Shown piece after piece: positions 23,276 through 34,933 of a stretch of 64,000 nucleotides of DNA. The stretch lies in contig JAAALK010000288.1 in NCBI GenBank assembly GCA_019279435.1, positions 78,092,255-78,156,254 on the forward strand. Reading direction: 5' to 3'. The stretch's first letter is position 1; each line of letters starts with the position of its first letter. The position numbers were made by a program, and so were the translations under genes. Under the pieces are notes generated by a model, which was not told where the DNA came from, did no database searches, and was given only the letters and a program-made list of their open reading frames with translations. This stretch comes from Zizania palustris. Taxonomy: Eukaryota > Streptophyta > Magnoliopsida > Poales > Poaceae.

Positions 23276-23980
23276 TTTATGTGGTTGTGTTGGGCTTCGG
23301 CCAGAAGAGTCGAAATCATCCTCGCATTGATGCCTTCAAAACGGCACTTCACTGAACTTCTCTTGAGCACGAAAACCACATTGGAGGCAAGGGTTTAAAA
23401 ACCGATGCCATGTCCTTTCTAACAAGACATGTACTTTACAAAATTATATAAAATATTTATTATGTATCTTTATGTATTTCATTGTAATTATAGCTGGTTA
23501 TAAGTAGAGTGTAATTGCGTATTACCCTGTTCAAATTGTACCCGTAAATCACCCATTTGTTGTTAGAACAAAGAAACTGAATACTAAGTATTCAAACTTG
23601 TACACAATTCTAGATGTAAAGATTATTGTCCTATTCAAGGCCTGAACTAGACTTATACACTTCACATGAACTTAAGCCTTACAAGACTTATAAACCTGAC
23701 GTTACACACCAAAAATAACACTACTACAAAAAAATCATTTTTACAGACATGCTAAGCTACATGGACTTAGTGATACGGTGCCTTAACATCTTGCTAGTGT
23801 AAAGAAGAAATCATTGTTTAATGTCTTCAATTTACCTTATATGTACCTTCTTAATCTAACATCATGCATTTCTAACTTAAAAGGGGTGCCCCATTTACTT
23901 TTATTAGAGGCAAGAGGTAAATTCAATCTCAGCCATTGATTAAATATAATTAAACTAATTAAAACATCTTGTTTTATAAA

Positions 23981-24855
23981 CACTACCACAAAAACGGTAT
24001 TTAGTGACGCAACTTTAGTGACGGGTAAAAGACATGCGTCAGTAATACACTTTGATGGTTATCGTGACCTTTGTTCTTCTGTTTCATTTACTTTTCACTT
24101 ATGCAAATATTGACTGATGTCAAAAACTCAATTTACACGAATTCGACCTACCTGAAGGCGGTCTTACCGAGGCTAATTTGTCGAACATCCGTTCACAACT
24201 AGCGATATTCCTCGTGGACCAGGTATTCGCAAAGAATGGTCCTTTCCATTATAAGGGCCATAATTAACGATTCAATTTGTCATATAACGGTTGCAAACAT
24301 TTGGTGAAAGTGTGAACATATGGAATACATTTTTTATCTATGCTTTTTTGTGCAATGCAATCTGTGATGGTGGTATTCTGTGATGAATTATGTGTTCTGT
24401 GATGAATTATGTGTTGTTTGCAATTTAAAAAATTGGCTGCTAATTCTAGCTTTGATTCAGGATGTAGCCTAAAAATAAATATTTTTTTTAATATGGCCAT
24501 AACCATTAGTGATGGGTGACATTGGCGACCTGTCCCTAAGTCACAATAGTGACGGGTTTTGTAAAGTACTACCGTCACTAAAGATGACCTATTCAGGATA
24601 CAGCCTAAAATAATTGTTTTTTAATATAACCATAAACATTAGTGATGTGTGACCTTGGTGACCCGCCCCTAAAGGTCACATTAGTGACGGTGCGAAATGT
24701 TACCCGTCACTAAAAGGGAGCATGCAGGACGTGGAAGGGGCCTGGAGAGACCCTTTAGTGACAGGTATTTACTCGTCATTAATGATAGGGCTTTACTGAC
24801 GCAATAAGGGTGATGGGGGACATGCCCGTCACTAATGTACGTTTCTATGGTAGTG
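23981..24855. mobile_element. short non-autonomous CACTA, TSD AAA
   Basis: The left end CACTACCACAAAAACGG mirrors the right end CGTTTCTATGGTAGTG. AAA borders both sides (23978-23980 and 24856-24858). Subterminal AGTGACGGGT motifs occur at 24000-24030 and 24500-24830. The terminal type is the same as in the 3631 and 13273 elements, so it probably relied on the same transposase. No coding capacity is seen. Confidence 0.8.
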
Positions 24856-24869
24856 AAACTTACGTCCTC

Positions 24870-25560
24870 TCTCTTCCGTCTCTTCTTCTAGCCGGGTTAG
24901 CACTCTAGCCATTATCGCCATCCACCGGTGAGCAGTTGTCATCATCACGACACCTAGCCATTGGTCTGCCGCCACCATCCCCATCATCGCGATGCCCAGC
25001 TGGCTGGTCGCCCTAGCCGTCCCCGTCGCCATGACACCCAACCGCACAGCCTTTCCTGTCATCATTGTGACGCATCGCCGTCATCCCCATCGCTACGACG
25101 CCCAGTCGGTCAGCCGTCCATCGCCGCCATCACCACGCCACCTCGCCGCCGTCATCGGCGTGGTGCCCAACTGCACGTTTGTCGCTGTTGTCCCCGCCCC
25201 GTCATTGCGACGCCCCGATGGCTCGTCGCCCATCTACACCCGTTGCCGCCTACCACATCCCGTCACCCACTGCCGTCATCGCCCCGCCACCCTCATTGTT
25301 TCCCGTCTACCCCTACTGCCACTATCGCGCCCCGCCACCCGCCATCGCCACTGCCCCGTATGCCCCCGTCGTCGTGCCCCACCACCCACCGCATCCATCG
25401 TCGCCACATCCTGCCCCATCGAGAAGCCAGCCGGACCGGCCAAACAGAGAGAGAAGGAAGACAGGGAGAGGAAGAGAGAGAAATGGAATAAAGAAAAAGA
25501 AAAAATTGAGAGGTAATATATATTTTTCAAAAGAGATTTTACAGTCCTTCCAGAGACACT
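24870..25560. other. C/G-rich CCATCGCC-type low-complexity region
   Basis: Repetitive CGCCATC / CCGTCATCG sequence ends in an A/G-rich tract (25440-25510). Open frames on both strands are compositional (His/Pro/Arg-rich), show no domain and overlap one another. No gene is supported. Confidence 0.4.
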
Positions 25561-25788
25561 AGCTTCTATAAAATTACTCTTTTTAATTAGTGGATGTGGG
25601 TTTCAACCCTAATAAACCGTCTCTTCTACCCCTCTCTAGAGTGTGACTTGTTATAGCATTGATAGTTCAATCTGATTAGGCTCCTTAGTTATTAGCTCAG
25701 ATTATTAGACATGCCAGGAAAAACTAAGTGTACTGCACCAATGCTCAGATTATTAAAGAGCAAAGCAGAATAAGAAGGTTTTATCTTA

Positions 25789-26158
25789 GGGCATGTTTAG
25801 AAGGAGGGAGCTAAACTTTAGTCCAAGGGCTAAAGTTTAGACTCTAAAATAGAGGACTAATTTTAGTCTCTTTTGTTGTTTAGATACAAGGACTAACTTT
25901 AGCAATGAGTGTACAAAAGACTCATTTGCCCCTCCTTTCACCTTTCCCTTTTTAGCATCCACATGTTTGAGGGCAAAAATGACAATTAATGCAGGAGGAC
26001 CACTTTTAGCACCATTTAGCCTCTTTTAGTACTCCTTGGAGGGGCTAAAGAAAAAGAAGAGGGCTAAAGTTTAGCACCTAAATTTTAGCCTAGCTGTTTG
26101 GCTCCCCAAAAGCTAAAACGGAGGGCTAAACTTTAGCACCCCTCTCCCAAACAAGCCC
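25789..26158. mobile_element. Tourist-like MITE
   Basis: The ends GGGCATGTTTAGAAGG and AAACAAGCCC are inverted. Next to them are further inverted copies of GGGCTAAAGTTTAG / CTAAACTTTAGCACC. The left flank is TTA and the right is TTG. The 370-bp length is typical of Tourist MITEs. Confidence 0.65.
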
Positions 26159-26691
26159 TTGGTTTTTAAGCGTTTGTTCAGTAGATAAAGTAGAATATTA
26201 TGGCCTTTTTTAGATGGAGAGGGAGACGGCCACACCATTTTTTACTAAGAAGAAATACCATCAATCCCACTGAAGCTATATAACTAATTAGAGCAACATG
26301 ATGCTTAAATCTTGAATGAAAATAAGAGTGAGGCCCATTATAATTGGCAATAACTATGGTCAATCCTACAATGGTTAAATACACTTGAAAAGATAAGATG
26401 ATCTCACTAAAATAAATTTTATTGGTATGTACTACACATGAGTAGAAAATATTAATTGTTTATTTTGTTATGGTGTACTTTAAGCTTATATTAAGGCTAA
26501 CTTTTTATTTATATCTCTTATGTTCACTTTCACAATGGTAAAGACACATTATTGTAGGAGCATTAAATGCTTAAGGTTACTTTTTTCTCAACATTGTGGT
26601 TGCCCTAGTTCGTGAATAAAGTGGCCTTTACAAGAGAATAGTTTCTATGTACATTGGACGCGCTCATTCAAAAAACATTGAACCACACGTA

Positions 26692-26883
26692 GGGTCTATT
26701 TGTTTCAACTTGGAATTATAGTAATTCAGCTTATTTTCATAAGTTCAAATAAACATGTCAGGTTATTGTGCCAGTTTATTATAAGCCAAAGTATAGATTA
26801 TAACAATATTCCAATAAACTAGTGCAACCCAACTTTTTTCTATAAGATGGATTACTACAATCCCAAGCTAAACAAATAGAGTC
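26692..26883. mobile_element. MITE family B, copy 1
   Basis: The terminal repeats GGGTCTATTTGTTTCAACTTGG and the complement of AAGCTAAACAAATAGAGTC enclose about 190 bp. GTA flanks both sides. The interior has TAGATTATAACAAT, shared with the copy at 49549-49736. Confidence 0.6.
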
Positions 26884-26919
26884 GTAGTCATCCCTAAAAA
26901 CTAAAATATATCGGGAATA

Positions 26920-27504
26920 TGATCCCAGGGTACTTTCCTAATGAATTTGCGCTGACCAGCCAATGGTCGGCGTCCTCCGAACGGTCACCAAGTGAAGGAT
27001 CAGAGATTCCTAAGTCTAGCACTCAGAAAGAAGGCCCTCCTGACTAGCATTTATTAGGCGACAACCTTTAAGCACCGGACTGTCATCAATCTCCATGAAC
27101 TGTTATTATCAACGTGTTAACTGTTGTACCATTGCTTGTAAACTAATCGTTAAACACAACCCCCCACATTAATTATTATTTGTAACCCCCGATCCTTCCC
27201 TTATAAAAGGATCGAAGGGAGCCTGGAACAGCCACAATTTTATGAGATGTACAAGGTCTAACATCTTCAGACTCACATTGGGACACGTCTCCATACACTT
27301 AAGGTCATTCCACACCTTAAGGCTCATACATACACACAGGAGTATGACTATTATCCTTCAAGAGATCCGAACCTGTTTAAAACTCTCATTTGTCTCCTAT
27401 TTCTAAATAGCCATCAAATCACCGCACAATACTCCCCTTATAGCATAACCAAAAACCGCTCTACGGACACCACCGTAGAACATTGTTATTCGTACGCAAC
27501 GACA
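26920..27504. mobile_element. solo LTR candidate (Gypsy-like)
   Basis: It begins TGATCCCAGGGTAC and ends CAACGACA. A promoter-like CCCTTATAAAAGGATCG lies near 27200, followed by GGAGCCTGGAACAG, an arrangement seen in grass Gypsy LTRs. The flanks GAATA and ATATA agree in 4 of 5 bases after alignment. No internal domains lie next to it, so recombination to a solo LTR is likely. Confidence 0.45.
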
Positions 27505-27839
27505 ATATATTTAAAAGTATTCAATCTATTTAAAATATGGAAAATTTTAGGTTTGTACATATGTATTAATTAAAGGAATAGGTAAGAAAAAATATGTGGC
27601 TCAAAATAGTTGAGCGAAGTAACAAATGATCAAATCAAGCGAGTATGAATACTTTAGACTTAAAAACTATACTAAATTACTATATTGAAGATAAAATTTA
27701 AATTATAAAATTTATTATATTCAAGATAACATTTAAATTCTAAAACTTATTAGATTTTAAGATGCACGATAGAAAGAGTAACCATGCACGAGAATCCAAT
27801 AAAAAGAGCGCGCGCTGAGGTGAGCAAAGTCGAGAGGGC

Positions 27840-28240
27840 ATGCAGCTAGGAGCGAGCGCGCGGTGCAGGTGTCAGGAATATACATACGTATGCATGGCAT
27901 GGCCCATCCCCAGCCGTCAAATCCTGTCATCCCGTCCAATCCCATCCGTCAGATCAGATCAGATCAGATCAGATCCTACATGGGAAGCTTCTTCTCTATC
28001 TCCCAGCTCCAGGCTCCAGCTAGCTAGCTCTCTTCCTCCTGCTTCAATTCCATCTCGTGCTCTTCCCTTTCCCTCCCGTGTCGCGTTGCATCCATCCAAC
28101 TCTGATCTGCACTTGCGAATTGGTGATGAGGTGCTGGTGGTGGCCGATGCATCCACGCAATGCATGGGCCTTGCAAATCTTCTTTTTTTCTCTCCTGTTT
28201 TTTTCATCCTTGCATCGATTATCAATGGCTAGCTAGATAG
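27840..28240. other. GC-moderate leader-like region with (GATCA)n microsatellite
   Basis: A tract of about five GATCA units sits at 27954-27975. Pyrimidine-rich sequence and a gene-like base composition follow, up to 28230. It looks like a 5' leader, but I find no coding exon downstream that it could serve. Confidence 0.3.
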
Positions 28241-29320
28241 CTCTTGCTTTATTCTTGCTACTTCCTATTTGTTCTATACTATACCTCCTTTCAATTCAAC
28301 AATTATTGGTGTCTGGTTTCTTGGACGCACTGTGCAAGAACATAGTCGTGATTATGGCCTGGATTCTCTTTGAAACGGCATTATTATGAGTACTGTGTAT
28401 CGGTGTATGTACGTACATACATTGTTGCTGGGAATACACATTAATTACTACCAAGACATCCTAATAAGAGAAGAATATTTCATTTAGATTCGAAACCACT
28501 CAACCACAAAATGGTTGGACAAAGCTATCATACTGTGCTCGTGCTCAGTGGCTTGGTGGACTCGACGGAGCGAGCTCTCGATGGCATCGCCCCCGCCAAC
28601 CAACCCTACACGATCTCGTGCTCATGCTACACTCTCTAAGGTTTATGATTTAGTGTTTTGGGTTTATAGTCACCTCACTAGATCTGAAAAAAATCTAGAT
28701 CTAATATAGTAGATCTTAGATGGATTCTGTAGCTAAACAAAAAATAAAATAGTTTTGTCTTTCAAACCAAATAATTATATATCTTGTTTGAGAAAAAGAA
28801 CTATTGCATCCCCAAACTTAGGATAAAACATTTATATCATTACATATCACTCTAGAATTAATCACACTCTAAGCTAATCTTAAAAAAGTAGTGATTCTAC
28901 GGTTCTTGAGAAGGTAACCTAATTTTGCGTGTTAATTTTAGTATCAAGGTACCAAAATGTGGTACCAAAATTAACACTAAAAATTGTATAGCTCTTGGTA
29001 TAAAATGTCCATTCAAAAAAAGACTTTCTAAGCTTATATCAGGGAGAAAAGAAAGCGAAAGACAAAAATTCGTTTCGGAGCGAAGGAAGGAAAAGGCGTT
29101 CCCAGTAGGAGACGTACGTACGATGGATGTGACCTCGATTGATCATAGTTGATCCACTAGTTACAGTGTGCTCACTCACTGCACACCCCAACATGAATCG
29201 CGACGTATCGTCCATTGTGCAACACACACTGTGACTCGTACATGTACACACATCCCAGGCAGCAAAGCACACAGTGCGTGCATGATATCACCATCTCGAC
29301 AGAGAGAGAGAGAGCATATA
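28240..29320. other. intergenic, nothing recognised
   Basis: There is no conserved exon, RNA gene or bounded repeat that I can name; only short compositional open frames. Confidence 0.4.
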
Positions 29321-29321
29321 T

Positions 29322-29470
29322 GATAGGGAAAATTGAAAAAATGCCATTACAATTTTCTGAATTTTGAAAAATGCCACTGTCAGTGACTGTGGTAGGTCTC
29401 ATCTGTCAGTGACACACCGATGGCATATTTTAAAACTGTGAAAATTATAATGGCATGAAAAAATTTGGCC
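29322..29470. mobile_element. small foldback MITE
   Basis: The left end TAGGGAAAATTGAAAAAATG and the right end CATGAAAAAATTTGGCCCTA are inverted. TGTCAGTGAC occurs twice in the centre. The length is about 150 bp. Confidence 0.5.
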
Positions 29471-30645
29471 CTATATGATATGATACAGATGCAGATGCAG
29501 ATCGAGCGGCAGGGTAAAACAGCTTGTGTGATGGATTCACGTTTTACTCGAACTGGCTAGCTAGCTGTTGCTGTAAAGCTTGTAATGCTCGCTGTTGCGT
29601 GGTGCGTGATAGGTCAGCAAATGCAAGCAGCAGCAGAGACACGGGTAGATATAACCTGGACCTGAGCCTGCTCCTCCAATTGCATGACAAGTCATTTCGT
29701 CCCAGCTAGCTAGAGCAACAGCAGCAGCAGCAGCTAGCATGGTCTGGCGTCCAGTGCCCTAGCTAGCTACCAACGTCGTCCTCTCCCATGGATCGCACAG
29801 CGCCGGGAAGGAAAGTTTGGCACCTTCTCGCGGCACAGGGTTTCATGCAAACACTGATCCATCATGCCTGGATCTTGCTCATCCATCTGATCATTGATGA
29901 CATCCAGGCATGCATCGGCCTGGTGCAAAAGCAAACAAAAGAATGAATCCCTGGCCGATCAGTGTGATCGATGTTTATATTATCTATGTGCATGCATATT
30001 AACATGTGCATGACATGGCTATAGTGGCAGTGTTGCCAATGATTTGCAGCTCCAGTTATAGTAGCAGAGCAGAAATGGACCAAGCAGGCAGGCAGGCAGG
30101 CAGAGGCAGGGGTGAACAACACATCAGGTGAGCATGCATGCAGTGGGGAGGCTCATGCAGCTGGTGGTGATGTGCAAACCAGCAATGCCAGTTGTGAATT
30201 ATTGTGCAAAGTCATGTCACTGGACCTAGCACCATCTCTGTTGGATTGGAGACTCTATAAAGTTTTAGGCAACATGTGTACATGCACACACACCTCTCTT
30301 AGCTTCTTTTTCTCCTTCAATCATGCATGCTAGCTAGGTAATCAATGGTAAATGGGAGCTGCAGATTTGTACCATCACTGGGGACACAACAATTGTTGCA
30401 AACCAGCTGAGCACCAAACATCTTCCTACTGCTTGCTAGCTAGCTAGCCATACATGGTTGATCCCAACCATGGGTGTTACATTACCACCAGAAAACTGTA
30501 GTTGCAGCATTTTTAAGCAGTAAAAGCTCCAGGGCTTCCTTGGAAACATACTGTTTTTAAATGGTTTTTTTAGAGGAATTGTAGCTTGGATCGCGTAAAA
30601 TCATGTAAAATTCATTTGTCTTTTACAAAGGACCCTAAAACAGAT

Positions 30646-31853
30646 GCTAGCTCCGTTCCAAAATACTACGAGATTATAAGTTTTTTACACAGTCTTCAGT
30701 GTTAAATGTTGATTATATTATTAGTTACCTTCACTATATATCACAAACAACTATTAAGATAACAACATATAAAACTACTTTCAAATATCAATCTAATTAC
30801 CAGGGCCGGTCTTGAGATTTAGGAGGCTCGGGGCAACCTAAGATTTAGGGGCCCTTTTTAGATACACAATTAAAATATATTTCAAAATAGTATTGCTATA
30901 GAATAATGTGTGCATATTAAATTACCTCAAAAATATTCTTCCACAAAACTATCGCAACACATTTGGATCTTTTGAAGTATTTGCATTGCTTTTTTAAAAA
31001 TTATCAATAGATGCTCTTTGTGATTGTATCAATTCATCTACTTGTTTTCTCTTTTTATTTTTTCACTACCTTAAGCATATTTTCTTGATGACGTGATTAT
31101 GTTAAAATATAAAAAATAAGCACTACAACTTTTAAACTAAATCATACTACAAGTCTACAACAGAATTTAAACTGAATTCTAAAATCTAAATATCTAATCT
31201 ACTTAGTTCTTAATTCAATCGACAGAATCGCAAAATCAAAAATACAGTAATCACAAACAATATACTCATTTTTTTGCAATCAAAAAAGCAGTAATCACAA
31301 ATAATCTATATTTTTTTACCAGAGATGCTCTTAGAATCGACAGGAAGCTTCAAGACAGGATCATAGGTAGGCGACGACGCAACATGGCCCTACTGCCCCT
31401 ACAACGATCGGCGGTAGACGACAACAAACAAGTCGAGCGTGCGGCGTGCCGCGTAAAGCCACTCAGGCCTCAGCCACGCTGACACGAGATTATAGGAATG
31501 GCAGGATCAGACAGGCTATACTGCCACAAGTGGAGGACGACGGACGACGACCTGGGAGGCTGGGAAGGAAGACAAGTCAATTTTTATGGTGATTCGATTT
31601 TCAGAATTGATTGCCTCCACATTTGACGTTTGGTATTTCATATTTTAAATCATATATATACATAGACATATACCCTATATATACAGGGGCCCACTAAAAA
31701 TAGGGCATGGGGCGGTGGCACCGGTGGCCCCACCCCAGGACCGGCCCTGCTAATTACATGATATGCATAACAGTAATCTACATGTTTTGCCTTAATTATT
31801 AGTCAAAAGTTATAAATATCGATTTTCCTAAAAATATGGAGGAATGGAATATA
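30646..31853. mobile_element. Stowaway-like MITE split by an hAT insertion
   Basis: The left end CTCCGTTCCAAAATACTACG and the right end TATGGAGGAATGGAAT are mutated Stowaway termini. The two halves (30646-30800 and 31758-31853) are separated only by the hAT element and its duplicated 8 bp. Confidence 0.5.
30801..31749. mobile_element. non-autonomous hAT element, TSD CTAATTAC
   Basis: The terminal repeats CAGGGCCGGTCTTG and GGACCGGCCCTG are inverted. A perfect 8-bp duplication CTAATTAC lies at 30793-30800 and 31750-31757. Near both ends are sequences of the type GGGGCCC. The 949-bp interior shows no transposase motif. Confidence 0.85.
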
Positions 31854-32560
31854 AAGTTACAAATTTTGATTTTCCTAAAAATATAATAGAAACAAAGAAT
31901 CTACTGGTAACATTTTCTGCTCCAAAGTATCAGACTTCAAAATCTAGTTCATGCATGGAGGGACTTCCAAATCAGAAAAGTGTCACCCTTTTCTTAGCAT
32001 TTTTATACCGAATTTAATAATGAGAATAAGATATTTTTTGATGCAATGAGTTTACTGTAACAATTTAGGTCGCATTTTACATAGCTCTAGATGTAAAAAA
32101 TTTTAGATTTGGTCTAACTTAACTCTAAGAAATCCTAGATCTAGATCTGTGAATAGATTGATGGTATTTAGTTCACTAATCTAGTTTTTGTTTAGGGCTA
32201 AAAATAAAAATTTGAACTATTTTTTATACTAAACATGCCTCTATTAAGCACTACAGAAAACAGAGGTTCGCCGAATGTCACACATGCACATAGATTACAG
32301 ATGTCCTATAATGTTCTCTGGTTTTATCATCACCTAATGTGTGAAGCTCTCATTGGTTAATCAAAGGGAGCTAGGGAAAAGAACATGTTAATTTGGCATA
32401 CACCAATTCCACCTATCATTATCAAATTGAACCTACAAACCTGGGTTACATATATAATGGCTACACCTTTTCCACTATTTCATCCTTTTCCCCCAACACT
32501 CTACTCTTCTATGATGCTACTACACTGTTATCATTATTACTGCCCCTAATAACAATTAAA

Positions 32561-33010
32561 GAAACCAAAACCCTACTCGGCACCAACACTTGATAATTTT
32601 TTAATAGGCATTATTATAATTATTACAATTTATAAATATATAATTGATATGTTATTGATAAGCAAAGATCATAACAGTTTCATTTTTTTAAATGTAATAT
32701 TATACGAGAATCGAAACCCTACTCAGCACCAACACTTTGATAATTTCTCAATAGGTGTTATTATAATTTTTATAATTTAAAAATATATCATCAGTATGTT
32801 GTTGATAAAGAGAAGAACATAAACAATTTCATTTTAAAAACAAATTGTAATACTATACGAGAAACCAAAACCTTACTCAGCCCCAACACTTTGTAATTTT
32901 TCAATATACGATATTATAATTTTTTACAATTTAAAATATATAATCGATATGTTACTGAGAAGCAAACGACATAACAGTTTCAATTTTTTTTAAAAAATAT
33001 AATATTATGC
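32561..33010. repeat. three-copy tandem repeat, about 150-bp unit
   Basis: Units start at 32561, about 32713 and 32861 with GAAACC(AAAA)CC(C/T)TACTC. Each contains CAACACTT(T)G...ATTATAATT and CGATATGTTA-like motifs and ends in TAATAT(T)ATACGAGA. Copies differ by scattered substitutions and small indels. Confidence 0.7.
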
Positions 33011-33019
33011 AAGAATTTT

Positions 33020-34290
33020 ATTTCGTTTTTGAGTTCCTCTTGTCTTTTGTTCGGTGAGGTTGCGACTTGCGAGGGTCCCACCCACAGACCACTCGGCTAT
33101 TCCATCCATCTATTCGTGCCCAAAAGGGCGAACCAGAAACTGGCACAGCGAAATGCACTGCACATAACCCCCAAGCGATCTCATCAAATCAATCTCCTCC
33201 TCGTCGTCGTCGTCGTCGACGACGACGTCGGCGGCGTCACTTCATCGGCCGGCCACGCGACACATCGACACGAGAAGAGATGGCCGTCTTTAATTTTCAG
33301 ATGGAGAAAAGAGAACTCATCAATCTGACGAGATGAGGTGATGAGATGAATCATGCATGCATTGCATTGGTAGTTTGGTACCACACCGAGCAAAAAAGAA
33401 AAAAAAAGTACTACTACTGACTACTGTGCTATAAAAAAAACTTTATTTTATATTAAAAAAGTACAGAGATTTAATTTTTTAGTTTGTCTTCTTTAGTTAA
33501 TACATGTATAACAAATAAGTTTGGATTACAGTTTTTTAATTAGGATTATTAATCCTGATTATTTGATAAGCAAGAAGATGTTTAATTCTAATTATTAGTC
33601 TCTTGTCCTATAATATTGTATAAGACATTTTATAATACGTAAATCTTGACAGTGACATTGACTAGATTTACATTATAAAATATTTCATCTGATCATATAT
33701 TAAAATATTATAGGACGAAGAGAGTAGTTATTTTAATTATTATGATTAATTCATTTCTACTTTAATCACAGACTGTTAATAAGTTGTTTAAATGGACCCT
33801 AGTATCACTTAATCAGTTTACATAAAAATTATATCTAACATAATTACGAGTAAAAAATATCCTAATCATTTCTACATGACATTAGTGATTTAGTGTGTCT
33901 AAAATTAGATAAAACGAAATTGTTTGTGAAAGAGGAGGTAGCAACTAGCACAAAAGGGCTCCCTCCGGCGACCGTACAACCCCAGGAACCCGGCGCGTTG
34001 GGTGCAGGACACTGTTGCATGCCGCCGCGGGGCCCACACGGCAGTGAGACGGGGGAGATGGCGCCAAACGGGTAAAAAAGCAGCGGACGAGGAGCAAAAA
34101 AAAAGCTTGGAAATTTGGGTTGACCCGCCATTAAACCCCGCGACGGCGGGCCCACGGCGCGCGCGCTCTCCGCCTTTTGTTGGTCCCGATATTTACCATT
34201 TTGCCCTCGACGGAAGGGTGATTAGTAGAGTGATTAGTGGGTGGAAGCTGTGATTAATATTAGTAGTAATCTTATAGTGGCTGCTGCTTG
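33020..34290. other. intergenic, distal promoter of the P450 gene
   Basis: It contains a (CGT)n/(CGA)n palindromic microsatellite near 33200-33235 and an AT-rich stretch at 33420-33890. From 33950 to 34200 it becomes GC-rich. No conserved exon is visible. Confidence 0.4.
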
Positions 34291-34299
34291 CCGCCTTCC

Positions 34300-34308
34300 T
34301 ATATAAAT
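34300..34308 (+). promoter_or_regulatory. TATA box of the CYP734A-type gene
   Basis: TATATAAAT lies 160 bp before the ATG at 34468, giving a plausible transcription start near 34330 and a leader of about 140 nt. It is the only good TATA box in the proximal region. Confidence 0.6.
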
Positions 34309-34467
34309 CGCCCCTTCGCTTTGATCTCCTCTCCTCCTCACTCCTCCGGCCACCGCACCACGTCTCCGGCTGGCCACCTCACTTCTCAGGTGCAGTCTTT
34401 CTCTCGCGTTGGTGACCCAAGGACAGGGAGAGGCTTGTTTGCTCTGTTTGAGGAGGTGGAGGAGGTG

Positions 34468-34899
34468 ATGGGGTGGTGGGGGTGGGCGGCGATGGCGGCG
34501 GCGGTGGCGGCGTGGGTGGCGGTGAAGGTGTTGGAGGTGCTGTGGTGGAGGCCGCGGCGGGTGGAGGAGTACTTCGCGCGGCAGGGGATCAGGGGGCCCA
34601 GGTACCGGTTCCTCGTCGGGTGCGTGCGCGAGATGGTGGCACTCATGGTCGCCGCCTCCGCCAAGCCAATGCCGCCGCCCTACCGCTCCCACAACGTCCT
34701 CCCCCGCGTCCTCGCCTTCTACCACCACTGGAAGAAAATCTACGGTAAAGTGACCAACCATCCATGATCCATCTCCTTTCCTTTCTCCTCCATCCTCGCC
34801 TCGATCCATGCTCTGCTTCTTCACTCCACCTCAAAACGGCAAAAACAACCGCAGCCGCAGCAGCAAGAAGAAGGTGTGTACCGGCGGCGGTGTACGGCG

Positions 34900-34933
<34 letters not shown>

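Larger units (their letters stand above)
13273..23289. mobile_element. outer CACTA element of a three-level nest, TSD TTG
   Basis: The left end CACTACCACATAAAA (13273) pairs with the decayed right end TTTATGTGGTTGTG (23276-23289). The triplet TTG lies directly outside both ends (13270-13272 and 23290-23292), which confirms one insertion. Subterminal TTTAGTGACGGGT arrays flank the ends (13314-13380, 20300-20380, 21190-21410, 23010-23260). Subtracting the hAT inserted at 13387-20243, the element is about 3.15 kb. No transposase was recognised, and its interior carries a partial duplication (20930-21215 against 22860-23025). Confidence 0.8.

Noticed and set aside
24961..25562. Three long plus-strand His/Pro/Arg-rich frames
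   Set aside because: All three frames are open over repetitive CCATCGCC sequence, so composition explains them.
29864..29920. Short inverted repeat CATGCCTGGAT / ATCCAGGCATG, possible microRNA precursor
   Set aside because: The stem is only about 20 bp with bulges and does not match any conserved plant microRNA that I know.
34234..34824. 196-aa minus-strand frame rich in His/Pro/Arg
   Set aside because: It mirrors exon 1 of the P450 gene, which has clear family motifs on the plus strand.
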